This document shows positions 6,977 through 15,456 of a stretch of 34,997 nt of DNA, in pieces. Source of the DNA: Prescottella equi (GTDB lineage: Bacteria; Actinomycetota; Actinomycetes; Mycobacteriales; Mycobacteriaceae); the NCBI RefSeq assembly GCF_020171745.1, contig NZ_JAIVAH010000034.1, positions 1 to 34,997 of the forward strand. The letters run 5' to 3'. Each line of letters opens with the position of its first letter. Positions within the stretch are counted from its first letter, which is position 1. The position numbers and the translations under genes were made by a program. The notes beneath the pieces are model-generated. The model worked only from the letters and a program-made list of their open reading frames with translations. It did not search any database and was not told where the DNA came from.

Positions 6977-8461
6977 TCAGCCCAGCCGCCCGGACAGCCG
7001 CTCGATTCGGCTCAGGCTCGCACCGTCCAGCCCGACGATCCGGACGCCCTTCCGCCGGGCCGCGTACTTGGCCTGCACCGCGTCGAGGGTCGCGACCGTG
7101 GACGCGTCCCACACTTCCGCACCGGTCAGGTCGATCACCACCGAGTCCGGGTCTCCGACGTAGTCGAACCGGTGCACCAGATCGTTGCTGGACGCCCAGA
7201 ACAGCTCGCCGGTGACGCGGTAGGTCCGCTCCCCGTCCCGGTCCACGACGTCGATCCGCGTCAGATGAGCGACACGGCGCGCGAACGCGACCATCGCGGC
7301 CAGCACGCCGAGGATGACGCCGACCGCGAGGTTGTGGGTCGCCAGTGTGCCGACGACGGTGACCACCATGACCAGGGTCTCGCTGCGCGGCATCAGGCGC
7401 AGGGTCCGCGGCGCGATGCTGCGCCAGTCGAACGTCGTCACCGCGATCACCAGCATCACCGCGACCAGTGCCGCCATCGGGATCGCCCCGACGACGCCAC
7501 CGGCGGTCACGCACAGCATGAGCAGGAAGGCACCGGCGAGGAAGGTGGAGATCCGGGTGCGGGCCCTCCCCTCCTTCACGTTGATCATGGTCTGGCCGAT
7601 CATCGCGCAGCCGCCCATGCCGCCGAACAGCGCGCCCGCGGCATTCGCGACGCCCTGGCCCCACGCCTCACGGGTCTTGTCGGACGGGGTGTCGGTGATG
7701 TCGTCGACGAGCTTGGCCGTGAGCAGTGATTCGAGCAGGCCGACGAGCGCGAGGCCCAGCGCGAACGGCGCGATGATCGTCACCGTCTCCCACGTGAGCG
7801 GCACGTCCGGGATCATCCACGTCGGCAGGCCGGCGGGCAGCTCGCCCTGGTCGGAGACGTCGGGCACGTCGAGGTGGAACAACGCGACCACCCCGGTCAG
7901 GACGACGATCGCGATCAGCGGCGCGGGAACCGCTTTCGTCAGCCGGGGCACGAACACGATCATCGCGAGACCGGCCAGGACGAGCGGATACACCAGCCAC
8001 GGGACGTCGAACAGGTGCCGCAACTGGGCGCTGAAGATGAGGACCGCGAGGGCGTTGACGAACCCGATCATCACCGAGCGCGGAATGAACCGCACCAGGC
8101 GGGCCAGGCCGGCGACCGCGAACAGGATCTGCAGCGCGCCGGCCAGCCACACCGCGGCGATCAGGTAGTCGATGCCGTGCGACGCGACCAACGGCGCCAC
8201 CACCAGCGCGGTCGCCCCGGCGGCCGCCGACACCATCGCCGGCCGACCGCCGACGAACGCGATCGTCATCGCCATGATGCACGACGTGTAGAGCGCAACC
8301 CGGGGATCGACGCCCGCGATGACCGCGAACGAGATGACCTCGGGGATGAGCGCGAGGGCGGTCACGAGCCCGGCGAGGGCCTCGGTCGTCAGTCGGCGGG
8401 GGGAACGCAACGCGGCGCGGACGGACGTGGCGTCGGCCGGGGTGGAGAGGGTGTCGTGCAC
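6977..8461 (-). CDS. SulP-family anion transporter with STAS domain
   Basis: This 494-residue inner-membrane protein has about ten to twelve hydrophobic segments through residue 390. It starts with the SulP signature region (ALIPEVISFAVIAGVDPRVALYTS) and ends with a cytoplasmic STAS domain (about 405-490, with VVIDLTGAEVWDASTVATLD). SulP proteins carry sulfate, bicarbonate or other anions. This one belongs to the shorter bacterial type, and its substrate cannot be read from sequence. The start is a GTG with no good ribosome site, so it may be leaderless or start slightly downstream. It faces the AraC gene divergently across 176 bases. Confidence 0.88.
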   Translation of the reverse strand: MHDTLSTPADATSVRAALRSPRRLTTEALAGLVTALALIPEVISFAVIAGVDPRVALYTSCIMAMTIAFVGGRPAMVSAAAGATALVVAPLVASHGIDYLIAAVWLAGALQILFAVAGLARLVRFIPRSVMIGFVNALAVLIFSAQLRHLFDVPWLVYPLVLAGLAMIVFVPRLTKAVPAPLIAIVVLTGVVALFHLDVPDVSDQGELPAGLPTWMIPDVPLTWETVTIIAPFALGLALVGLLESLLTAKLVDDITDTPSDKTREAWGQGVANAAGALFGGMGGCAMIGQTMINVKEGRARTRISTFLAGAFLLMLCVTAGGVVGAIPMAALVAVMLVIAVTTFDWRSIAPRTLRLMPRSETLVMVVTVVGTLATHNLAVGVILGVLAAMVAFARRVAHLTRIDVVDRDGERTYRVTGELFWASSNDLVHRFDYVGDPDSVVIDLTGAEVWDASTVATLDAVQAKYAARRKGVRIVGLDGASLSRIERLSGRLG

Positions 8462-8637
8462 CGGGAGAGTCTAGGGACCGCCCACTCCGACCTGCAATTA
8501 CGCCGGACGGGATCTCGTCAAGCGACGTGACATACCCACGGAGGTGGATTAGCCTTCGATCGACTTTGGATCAAGATCAACTATTTCGGCCGGCAGGCGA
8601 TCCCTCGACCGGCTCACGGGGAATCTCGCGGGGGCGC

Positions 8638-9564
8638 ATGACGATCGAACTTCGTGGCAGAGCGGGCTTCCAGGCCATGAACTCGGTGCCCGGTAACCGG
8701 ACTCGACTCTCGGTAGCCGATCTGGATCGCTTCTATTTCCGCATCGATCAGTGCGACATCGGATCGCTGGCTGTCAGCAGAATTCAGGTGACACCACACC
8801 GGGCAGGTCAAGGTGCCGTCGAGGATGCCGATGTCGTCAATCTCTTCCTCGTGCTCGCGGGTGGAATCCGCGTCGAGTCCGGACGCAAGCACATGTCGTT
8901 CAGCCCTGGGCAGATCACCGCACAGATGGGATGGAACCGACACGAGGCAGTCCTGGACTCGTTCAGTGACGAACTGCTCCTGCGCATCGACCGTGCAACG
9001 CTGGCCGATCGCGGCGTCGTCCTCCCGTCCGAGGTGCTCCACTTCGGTCCGGAGCAAGCGACAACGACGACGCGCGCATTGTCGGCGTTGGTCAAATCGG
9101 TTCTGGGAGCTCAGGCACTGACCGATGACGCCGTTCCGGCGGCGGTGGAGAGTGCTGTGCTCGAACTCGTCGTCGGCCTGCACCACGAGGGTCTCGGCTA
9201 CGCCGGGGTGTCCAACGACCTGGACCGGGGACTGCATGCGCGTGCCGTGGCGATCATCGCCACCCGGTACGGCGATCCCGAACTCACTCCGTCCGCACTT
9301 GCAGGCTGCCTCGGCGTCGGAGTCCGCCAACTCCAGCGGGTGTTCGAGAGGGCGGGCACCACCGCCGCACGGGAGATTCGCACCACACGCCTCGGCCACG
9401 CGATCACCCTGCTGCGCGACCCCCATCGTCGACGACTACCTCTGTCCGAAGTTGCCGCGATGGCCGGCTTCTCCTCGACCGGCGAGCTCCGCCGCGCGAT
9501 GCACGCCGAGTACCAGGTCACGCCGTCGCAGATGCGCGATCGCGGACTGTTCGTCGTGCGATGA
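8638..9564 (+). CDS. AraC-family transcriptional regulator
   Basis: This 308-residue DNA-binding protein has an N-terminal cupin-like ligand domain (about 20-180, starting NRTRLSVADLDRFYFRIDQC, as in AraC regulators with an AraC-binding-like N-domain). The C-terminal double helix-turn-helix (about 215-305) contains LAGCLGVGVRQLQRVFERAG and LSEVAAMAGFSSTGELRRAMHAEYQVTPSQMR. I chose the ATG at 8638 with GCGGGGGC upstream. The frame can extend to a GTG at 8527, but the extra 37 residues are low-complexity and unlike the family. It is divergent from the SulP gene, which it might control, but no operator is obvious in 8462-8637. Confidence 0.82.
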   Translation: MTIELRGRAGFQAMNSVPGNRTRLSVADLDRFYFRIDQCDIGSLAVSRIQVTPHRAGQGAVEDADVVNLFLVLAGGIRVESGRKHMSFSPGQITAQMGWNRHEAVLDSFSDELLLRIDRATLADRGVVLPSEVLHFGPEQATTTTRALSALVKSVLGAQALTDDAVPAAVESAVLELVVGLHHEGLGYAGVSNDLDRGLHARAVAIIATRYGDPELTPSALAGCLGVGVRQLQRVFERAGTTAAREIRTTRLGHAITLLRDPHRRRLPLSEVAAMAGFSSTGELRRAMHAEYQVTPSQMRDRGLFVVR

Positions 9565-9674
9565 CACCGCAAAGTGTCACTACGCGACGAGATGTTCACT
9601 TTCGCGTCACGGTTGTTGGAGGCACCGGATTCGAGGGTGTACTCCTGATGCGTCTTCGGCCCACCTCGGGCCGC

Positions 9675-9699
9675 ATGTCAATGGAAAGGCTTTGTAGAA
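9675..9699 (+). other. short gap before the SHOCT gene
   Basis: The space from 9565 to 9699 holds an imperfect pair AAAGTG...CACTTT just past the AraC stop. Near 9656-9672 there is a small GC hairpin, CGGCCC-ACCTC-GGGCCG. The hairpin may end AraC transcription. The start of the next gene is a GTG at 9700 with only a weak AAAGG site upstream. Confidence 0.25.
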
Positions 9700-10080
9700 G
9701 TGCTTGATTCGCTGTGGGATCTGTTCTGGTACACGCTGGTCGTGTTCGCCTTCGTCGCTTACCTGGTCATCCTGTTCCAGGTGCTGACCGACCTGTTCCG
9801 AGACCGGTCTGCGTCCGCGATCTCCAAGGTTCTGTGGGTGATCTTCCTGGTCGTGCTGCCGTACCTCACGGCGTTCGTCTACCTGGTCGTGCGTGGGCGC
9901 GGGATGGCGGAGCGCAGCGCCGCCGCTCACGAGAAGGCGCGCAGTGCCGCCGACGACTACATCCGCCAGGTCGCAGGTCGTTCGCCCGCCGCGGAGATCG
10001 GCGAGGCGAAGGCACTTCGTGATGCCGGCGCCATCACCGACGAGGAGTTCGACCAGATCAAGCGCAAGGTCCTGAGCTGA
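9700..10080 (+). CDS. small membrane protein with C-terminal SHOCT domain
   Basis: This 126-residue protein has two transmembrane helices (about 8-30 and 43-65) in the arrangement of the phospholipase-D N-terminal-like (PLDc_N) membrane module. A charged linker follows, then a SHOCT motif at 97-125 (EIGEAKALRDAGAITDEEFDQIKRKVLS region). SHOCT is a short helical module often found at the ends of bacterial membrane proteins and thought to aid oligomerisation. The start is GTG. It precedes the membrane hydrolase gene by 47 bases and may be co-transcribed. Function is unknown. Confidence 0.8.
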   Translation: MLDSLWDLFWYTLVVFAFVAYLVILFQVLTDLFRDRSASAISKVLWVIFLVVLPYLTAFVYLVVRGRGMAERSAAAHEKARSAADDYIRQVAGRSPAAEIGEAKALRDAGAITDEEFDQIKRKVLS

Positions 10081-10127
10081 GCATCGACACCGGCGACGGC
10101 TCCACCGCACCGAGCTTCACTGCTCGG

Positions 10128-11807
10128 TTGCATCGGTACGTACGCTCGTTCCACCCAGTGGGCCTCGTCGGCGCGCTGCTGTTCTTCGCATGGTCGATGA
10201 CGCCGTCGCTGCTCCCCCGGGCGTGGTATCTGCAGGGCGTCGCCACGGGCATCAGCATGGCCATCGGTTACGGGATCGGCTGCGGGATCGCCTGGGTGGT
10301 GCGCCGATGCGGGATCAGCCCACGATGGGCCGATCCGGCGAGCCGGCGGGGGTGGTGGCTGCTCGCGGCCGCCACCGCCGTCGTCGTCCCGCTTTTCCTC
10401 GTTCTCGGTTCGGTGTGGCAGCAGCGAATCCGTGACCTCGTCGGAGTCGAGCAGGCTTCGCGCGCGTTCTACCTCCCGGTCCTGATCGTCGCTCTCGCCC
10501 TCGGCCTGGCACTCGTCGGCATCGGGCGAGCGCTGCGGTCCGGCGTCAACGGACTGACTCGGCAGATCGCGCGGGTCGGCTGGATGGCGCCCGTCGCACG
10601 CGTGACCGCCCTCGGCCTCGTCGTGGTCCTGGGAGTCCTGCTCGTCAACGGTGTGCTCCAGCGGGGCATCCTCGCGCTTGCCGAACGATCGGCTCACGCC
10701 GCCGATCTCGGCACGGCGGAGGGCATCGTGCAGCCGACCTCCGCGGAGAGGTCGGGCTCGAAGTTCTCGAACGAGGCCTGGGAGACCCTCGGGCAGCAGG
10801 GGCGCACGTTCGTGGCGAGCGGCCCCAGCGCCAAGCAGATCGCGGACGTCACCCAGGCTCCGGCGGTGACCCCGATCCGGGCCTACGCCGGCCGTGAATC
10901 CGCCGACAGCGTGGCGGGAATCGCCGAACACGTCGTCGCCGAACTCGAGCGCACCAACGCCTTCGACCGCAAGGTCCTCGCGGTGGTCACCACCACCGGT
11001 CGAGGATGGATCAACCCGAGGGTCGCCAACGCGTTCGAGTACATCAACGGAGGCGACACCGCGATCGCCGCGATGCAGTACTCGTTCCTGCCCAGCGCGC
11101 TGTCGTTCATCGCCGATCGGGAGACCCCCCAGGAGGCCGGCCGAGCGCTGTTCGAACAGGTCCATGCGGCGTGGGCCCAGCGCCCAGAGGATCGGCGACC
11201 GAAACTCGTCGTCTTCGGCGAGAGCCTCGGCTCCTACGGCAGCCAGGCCGCGTTCGCCTCCGGTACGGACATCGTGGAGCGGACGGACGGTGCCCTGTTC
11301 GTCGGCACGCCGAACTTCGCACAGCCGTGGGGCCGTATCACCGACGCCCGAGATCCCGGGTCGACCGAACGGCTTCCCGTGGTCGACGACGGGCGACACG
11401 TCCGGTTCGCCTCCCGCCCGGAGGACACCGAGCTGCCGGGCGACTGGGAAGCGTCGAGGGTGGTCTACTGGCAGCACGCCAGCGACCCCATCACGTGGTG
11501 GTCGTTCGATCTGGCCTTCCGGCAGCCGGACTGGCTGCGGGAGGCTCCGGGGCCGGACGTCTACCCCGGAATGCGATGGCTGCCGATCGTCACGTTCTGG
11601 CAGGTGACCCTCGACATGATCTTCTCCGCCGACGTCCCGGCCGGCGCCGGGCACACCTACGGACCCGAAGCGGTCTACCTCTGGGCGCAGATCCTCCAGC
11701 CGCAGGATCTCGACAGCGAACGGGTACACCGGATCTACGCCGCCATGGCGGCGCCCGATACCGAAAGCCCTTCGGAGACAACGGCCCTACTGGAACCCAC
11801 GAGATGA
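10128..11807 (+). CDS. membrane-anchored alpha/beta-hydrolase (Abhydrolase_9 type)
   Basis: This 559-residue protein has four or five N-terminal transmembrane helices (about 10-30, 36-58, 76-96, 114-135, 158-178). These are followed by a large hydrolase domain that likely lies outside the membrane. The nucleophile elbow GESLGS places the catalytic serine at residue 366, after the beta strand KLVVFG. Such actinobacterial proteins are annotated as alpha/beta-hydrolases of unknown substrate. The N-terminal motif AWSMTPSLLPR is typical. The start is a TTG at 10128; the frame is open upstream but has no better start, so the start is uncertain. A 14-base gap separates it from the LapA-like gene. 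Confidence 0.8.
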   Translation: MHRYVRSFHPVGLVGALLFFAWSMTPSLLPRAWYLQGVATGISMAIGYGIGCGIAWVVRRCGISPRWADPASRRGWWLLAAATAVVVPLFLVLGSVWQQRIRDLVGVEQASRAFYLPVLIVALALGLALVGIGRALRSGVNGLTRQIARVGWMAPVARVTALGLVVVLGVLLVNGVLQRGILALAERSAHAADLGTAEGIVQPTSAERSGSKFSNEAWETLGQQGRTFVASGPSAKQIADVTQAPAVTPIRAYAGRESADSVAGIAEHVVAELERTNAFDRKVLAVVTTTGRGWINPRVANAFEYINGGDTAIAAMQYSFLPSALSFIADRETPQEAGRALFEQVHAAWAQRPEDRRPKLVVFGESLGSYGSQAAFASGTDIVERTDGALFVGTPNFAQPWGRITDARDPGSTERLPVVDDGRHVRFASRPEDTELPGDWEASRVVYWQHASDPITWWSFDLAFRQPDWLREAPGPDVYPGMRWLPIVTFWQVTLDMIFSADVPAGAGHTYGPEAVYLWAQILQPQDLDSERVHRIYAAMAAPDTESPSETTALLEPTR

Positions 11808-11820
11808 ACGGACACACTTC

Positions 11821-12057
11821 GTGAACGACACGAGCACCGGTCGAAAACTGTTCGAAGCGTCACCGCGCAACATCGCGGCCGCAGCGCTGACTCTGGTCGC
11901 GGTGATCTTCATCGTCCAGAACCGCAACTCCGCGGCCATCGATCTCTTCTGGGTATCCGTGCGGGCGCCGCTGTGGGTGATCCTGGTCGCCGTGTTCGCG
12001 GTCGGCTGGGTCGCGGGCCTGCTCACCACCCGCCGCTCGAAGAACTCGAAGAAGTAG
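11821..12057 (+). CDS. LapA-like two-helix membrane protein
   Basis: This 78-residue protein has two transmembrane helices (about 18-35 and 46-66) and a positively charged C-terminus (TTRRSKNSKK). It includes the VQNRNSAAIDLFWVSVRAPLWVILVAVF pattern of LapA/DUF1049 proteins. The role of this family in actinobacteria is unknown; in Gram-negatives LapA/B act in lipopolysaccharide assembly, which does not apply here. The GTG start at 11821 follows the hydrolase stop by 14 bases, so it is likely the last gene of this small membrane operon. Confidence 0.75.
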   Translation: MNDTSTGRKLFEASPRNIAAAALTLVAVIFIVQNRNSAAIDLFWVSVRAPLWVILVAVFAVGWVAGLLTTRRSKNSKK

Positions 12058-12062
12058 TGACA

Positions 12063-12099
12063 CCTGCTGGGGCCGGGCGGAATGCCCGGCCCCAGCAGG
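12063..12099. terminator. perfect 16-bp hairpin terminator between convergent genes
   Basis: The arms 12063-12078 (CCTGCTGGGGCCGGGC) and 12084-12099 are exact reverse complements around a 5-nt GGAAT loop. The hairpin lies 6 bases past the LapA-like stop and 24 bases past the stop of the convergent hydrolase gene, so it can serve both strands. Confidence 0.88.
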
Positions 12100-12122
12100 C
12101 TCCGATCACCGCGTGCGCGCTC

Positions 12123-12689
12123 CTACCAGGAGCCGGTGCGCAGGACGATCTCGGTCGCCAGTTCGGCGGGCGCCTTCGCGGGGATGTCGTCGACGCCGTC
12201 GAGTTGGACGATCCGGAACTCCGAGTAGGCATACCGCCCGCTCGCGTCGGCGCACGGGCGTCCGAGCGACGTGCCGACGACGACGGTGGTCGGCAACTCG
12301 ACCGCGGGGCACGCGGCGTCGAGCACGGCCCCGTCGGTGCCCGGAACGGCCGGATGTCCGCGGTCGGCGACGATGAGGCTCGCGAACCGCCCGAACGTCT
12401 TCGCGGCCAGTTGCCAGGCGAGTTCCGCGCCCACACCGGCACCCACGAGGTTGACCCACGGGAGCTTGAGCTCGTCGAGCATCGCGATCACCGACGGCTG
12501 GTCGAGCCCGTCGACGGTCTCGGGCACCACGGTCCGCAGATCCGACTCGTGCAGGCGCGCGCAGACGGCGTCGAAGACGTCGGCGGGAGCACCCGCGTCG
12601 GGCAACAGAAGCACCGTGTGCCGGCTCTCCGGTCCCCCGATACGGACCGTCACGGTCCCACTTCCCACGGCAACGTTCGTCGACTCCAT
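12123..12689 (-). CDS. small alpha/beta-hydrolase-fold protein, function unknown
   Basis: This 188-residue soluble protein has the order of an alpha/beta-hydrolase: HTVLLLPDAGAP, a helical region, then NLVGAGVGAELAWQLA at the position of the nucleophile elbow. Here the usual serine of GxSxG is replaced (GAGVGAEL), so classical catalysis looks unlikely. The chain is short for the fold and ends near WEVLRTGSW-like residues. I place the start at ATG 12689; upstream in-frame codons belong to the next gene's region. No good ribosome site is visible, so it may be leaderless. It lies 41 bases after the lipoprotein gene on the same strand. Confidence 0.6.
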   Translation of the reverse strand: MESTNVAVGSGTVTVRIGGPESRHTVLLLPDAGAPADVFDAVCARLHESDLRTVVPETVDGLDQPSVIAMLDELKLPWVNLVGAGVGAELAWQLAAKTFGRFASLIVADRGHPAVPGTDGAVLDAACPAVELPTTVVVGTSLGRPCADASGRYAYSEFRIVQLDGVDDIPAKAPAELATEIVLRTGSW

Positions 12690-12730
12690 GAACCAAAACG
12701 GTACGCGATCCACGTCACGGAATCGGACAC

Positions 12731-13981
12731 CTATGCGGGATAGACCTTGCCGATGATCTCCTTGGCCATCGTGGTCGCGGGATCCTGTCCGTTCGCGGCC
12801 GGTGCGAGGTTGGCCCACACCACCAACGTCACCTTGTTCACGGGGTCGTGGCCCATGAACGAGTTGAATCCGGGCAGCTCGCCGGTGTGACCGAACATCG
12901 GGCCCATCTTCGCTATGCCCCAACCATATTCGGCCGAGCCCGCGTCGGAACTCGTCGGCTGCACGCTGGCGAGGCGCTGGGCCTGCAGGTCGGCGCCCAG
13001 CAGCTTGCCGCCCACCAGTGCCTGCACCCACGTGACGAGATCGTTCGCGGTCGAAATGCCCGCGCCCGCCGCCCACGCCCACGACGGGTTCACGTTCGTG
13101 ACGTCGTTCGGCTGCAGCGATCCGTCCTTGGCGGCCGCCTGCATCTGCTCGGGCAGCGCCGGATCGGTCAGCGTGTCCATGTTGGTCCCGAACACGTAGC
13201 CGTGCGAGTAGGGCGCCGGGATCGTGCTGTCGACGGTGTCCGGGAACGACGTGCCGGTCAGCCCCAGCGGACCGAAGAGCCGGGACTGGAAGATCTGCCG
13301 CAGCGGCTTGCCGTCGAGACTCTCGGCGATCAGGCCCAGCAGCACGATGTTGGTGTTGGAGTAGTGATAGCCCTGCCCCGGCGGGAAGTACGGCGGGTTC
13401 GCGAAGCCGAGGGCCAGTAGATCCTCGGGCTTCCACTGCTTCTGCGGGTCGTTGTCGAGCGTCTCGTTGAGTTCGGCGGTCTCGGTGTAGTTGAACAGGC
13501 CGCTACGCATGTCGAGGAGCTGCTCGATGGTGATGTTGTCGCCGTTCGGAACGTCCGGGCGGAACTTCGACACCGGATCGTCCAGCTTGATCTTGCCCTC
13601 CTGCACCAACTGCAGGATCACGGTGCCGGTCATGGTCTTGGTGTTCGAGCCGATCCGGACGTGCTCGGCCGGGTCGACGGAATCGTTCTGCCCGCGAGTG
13701 CCGGTTCCGTACTTGACGGTGAGATCGCCGTCGGGGGTCTTGAGAATCGCGACGGCGCCGGGAATCTGCAGATTCTCCGCGACGCTCTTGACGATGCCGT
13801 CGAGCGTCGCGAGGTCCATCTTCTGCAGCGCAACGGTCGACGACGCCGCACTCGTCGTGGTGGTCGACGACGTGGCGTCGGTGTCGGACTCGTTCGACGA
13901 GCATCCGGCGAGCACCAACGCCGCGACGGTGATGCCGCATGCGATGCGCACGCTCACACCGGTATCGAAGCTTCTGCGCAC
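12731..13981 (-). CDS. beta-lactamase-fold serine hydrolase lipoprotein
   Basis: This 416-residue exported lipoprotein has a signal peptide and lipobox LAGC (Cys27), then a Ser/Thr-rich linker to about residue 50. The class C beta-lactamase/DD-peptidase domain has all three motifs: Ser112-x-x-Lys115 (SNTK), Tyr207-Ser-Asn209 and His365-Thr-Gly367. It probably acts on D-Ala-containing cell-wall peptides or esters. I prefer the GTG at 13981 because GAGGAG lies 7 bases upstream; ATG 13999 is the alternative. It is divergent from the YtrA-like operon, and both may respond to envelope stress. Confidence 0.86.
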   Translation of the reverse strand: MRRSFDTGVSVRIACGITVAALVLAGCSSNESDTDATSSTTTTSAASSTVALQKMDLATLDGIVKSVAENLQIPGAVAILKTPDGDLTVKYGTGTRGQNDSVDPAEHVRIGSNTKTMTGTVILQLVQEGKIKLDDPVSKFRPDVPNGDNITIEQLLDMRSGLFNYTETAELNETLDNDPQKQWKPEDLLALGFANPPYFPPGQGYHYSNTNIVLLGLIAESLDGKPLRQIFQSRLFGPLGLTGTSFPDTVDSTIPAPYSHGYVFGTNMDTLTDPALPEQMQAAAKDGSLQPNDVTNVNPSWAWAAGAGISTANDLVTWVQALVGGKLLGADLQAQRLASVQPTSSDAGSAEYGWGIAKMGPMFGHTGELPGFNSFMGHDPVNKVTLVVWANLAPAANGQDPATTMAKEIIGKVYPA

Positions 13982-14095
13982 GTCGACACTCCTCACCATC
14001 GGCCCGCCAGAACTACTGACGTCGTTCCGCAGCTTAAGCGCGTCGATGACCCGCTGCGGGGCGAACAGGGAAACGGCAGGAGCCGGTAGCAGGGG

Positions 14096-14125
14096 TTGAC
14101 TGAACCTCGACGCCACTTCTATGGT
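14096..14125 (+). promoter_or_regulatory. promoter of the GntR-ABC operon
   Basis: TTGACT (14096-14101) and TATGGT (14120-14125) are spaced by 18 bases, close to the consensus for the housekeeping sigma factor. The -10 box overlaps the left arm of the operator below, as expected for repression by the product of the first gene. Confidence 0.65.
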
Positions 14126-14147
14126 TCATTACATGAGTAATGAACCA
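14122..14147. promoter_or_regulatory. operator for the YtrA-type GntR regulator
   Basis: The sequence TGGTTCATTAC, a 4-nt ATGA spacer and GTAATGAACCA form an exact 11-bp inverted repeat. It overlaps the -10 box and ends 26 bases before the regulator's start codon. YtrA-type regulators bind long inverted repeats of this kind in front of their own operons. Autorepression is therefore a strong inference. Confidence 0.75.
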
Positions 14148-14173
14148 GTGAGCCTCGAAGGGGACGGGGAACT

Positions 14174-14539
14174 GTGCTGAACGAGGAAGGCAAGCCCCTC
14201 TTCCAACAGATCGCAGGGCTTGTCGAGAACGCAATCATCGACGGCTCACTGCCGGAGGAGTCACAGGCGCCGTCCACCAACGAACTAGCCGCCTTCCACC
14301 GGATCAATCCAGCGACAGCGGCGAAGGGCCTGAACCAGCTCGTCGCCGACGGAATTCTCTACAAGAGAAGAGGTATCGGCATGTTCGTCGCCACCGGCGC
14401 GCGGGAGGCACTCAGGTTCCGCAGGCGCGAACAGTTCGCGGCGCAGTACGTCGCTCCGCTCGTGCGCGAAGCCGAGAAGCTCGGAATGAGCATCGCCGAA
14501 CTTCAATCCATGCTGGACAAGTGGGAGGAACGTCCATGA
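14174..14539 (+). CDS. GntR-family regulator, YtrA subfamily
   Basis: This 121-residue DNA-binding repressor has a winged helix at about 5-75 (PLFQQIAGLVENAIIDGSLPEE...PSTNELAAFHRINPATAAKGLNQLVADG), followed by a short helical tail for dimerisation. This size and tail define the YtrA subfamily, which typically controls an adjacent ABC transporter and responds to cell-wall stress or small molecules. The start is GTG 14174. Its TGA overlaps the ATG of the ATPase gene (ATGA). Confidence 0.9.
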   Translation: MLNEEGKPLFQQIAGLVENAIIDGSLPEESQAPSTNELAAFHRINPATAAKGLNQLVADGILYKRRGIGMFVATGAREALRFRRREQFAAQYVAPLVREAEKLGMSIAELQSMLDKWEERP

Positions 14540-15456
14540 CCATGACGGACACAGACCGGGACACCATCGTCTCGGTACGGGCGATCGGGCGACGGTACGG
14601 CGACGTCACCGCACTCGACGACGTCTCGTTCGATCTGCACGCGGGGAAGATCTACGGACTCCTCGGCCGCAACGGCGCGGGCAAGACCACGCTGATGAAA
14701 ATCCTCACCGGCCAGGAACTTCCGAGCGCCGGAGAGCTCAGAGTGTTCGGCGGGGCGCCCTTCGAGAACGCGCAGGTTCTCCAGAACCTGTGCTTCGTCA
14801 AGGAGAGCCAGAAGTATCCCGACGACCTGAAGGTCAAGCATGTCCTGTCGGCGGCAGAGCTGCTGATGCCGAGATGGGACGCCGAGTTCGCCGGCCGACT
14901 GATGGACGATTTCCAACTCCCCGACTGCCGCCGGGTCAAGAAGCTCTCGCGCGGAATGACGTCAGCGCTCGGCATCGTCATCGGATTGGCATCACGCGCG
15001 CCGCTGACGCTGTTCGACGAGCCGTATCTGGGCCTCGACGCGGTGGCCCGCCAGCTGTTCTACGACCGACTGCTCGCCGATTACGCCGACAATCCGCGCA
15101 CCGTCGTGTTGTCCACCCATCTCATCGACGAGGTCGCCGACCTGCTAGAGCACGTCATCGTGATCGACGGCGGTCGTATCGCCGCCGACGCCGAGACGGA
15201 TGATCTGCGCAGCCGACACATACAGGTCAGCGGGCGGACCGCCGCCGTCGATTCCTTCACGGTCGGCAGGAGCACCCTGCACCGTGAGGACATCGGCGGC
15301 TTCGCTCGCGCAACAGTGCAGGGAGCGTTGACCGCGGCAGACCGCGCCGAAGCTGCGCGGCTGGACATCGATCTTGCCCCGGTTTCCCTGCAACAGATCA
15401 CGATTCGAAGCGCCCTCGACGGCCGCGCCGACAGCGCCAAGGAGTTCCGATCATGA
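14536..15456 (+). CDS. ABC transporter ATP-binding protein (YtrB-like)
   Basis: This 306-residue ATPase has Walker A GRNGAGKT (about 44-51) and Walker B LFDEPYLGLD. Its signature is degenerate, LSRGM instead of LSGGQ, which occurs in YtrB/antibiotic-type exporters. The C-terminal 80 residues are variable. GGAGG (14524-14528) lies 7 bases before the ATG, which overlaps the regulator's stop. It probably pairs with the permease encoded next to export or sense an envelope-active compound. The substrate is unknown. Confidence 0.88.
   Translation: MTMTDTDRDTIVSVRAIGRRYGDVTALDDVSFDLHAGKIYGLLGRNGAGKTTLMKILTGQELPSAGELRVFGGAPFENAQVLQNLCFVKESQKYPDDLKVKHVLSAAELLMPRWDAEFAGRLMDDFQLPDCRRVKKLSRGMTSALGIVIGLASRAPLTLFDEPYLGLDAVARQLFYDRLLADYADNPRTVVLSTHLIDEVADLLEHVIVIDGGRIAADAETDDLRSRHIQVSGRTAAVDSFTVGRSTLHREDIGGFARATVQGALTAADRAEAARLDIDLAPVSLQQITIRSALDGRADSAKEFRS

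Noticed and set aside
8527-8637. Longer start of the AraC regulator at GTG 8527
   Set aside because: The extra residues do not resemble the family, and the ATG at 8638 has a G-rich ribosome site.
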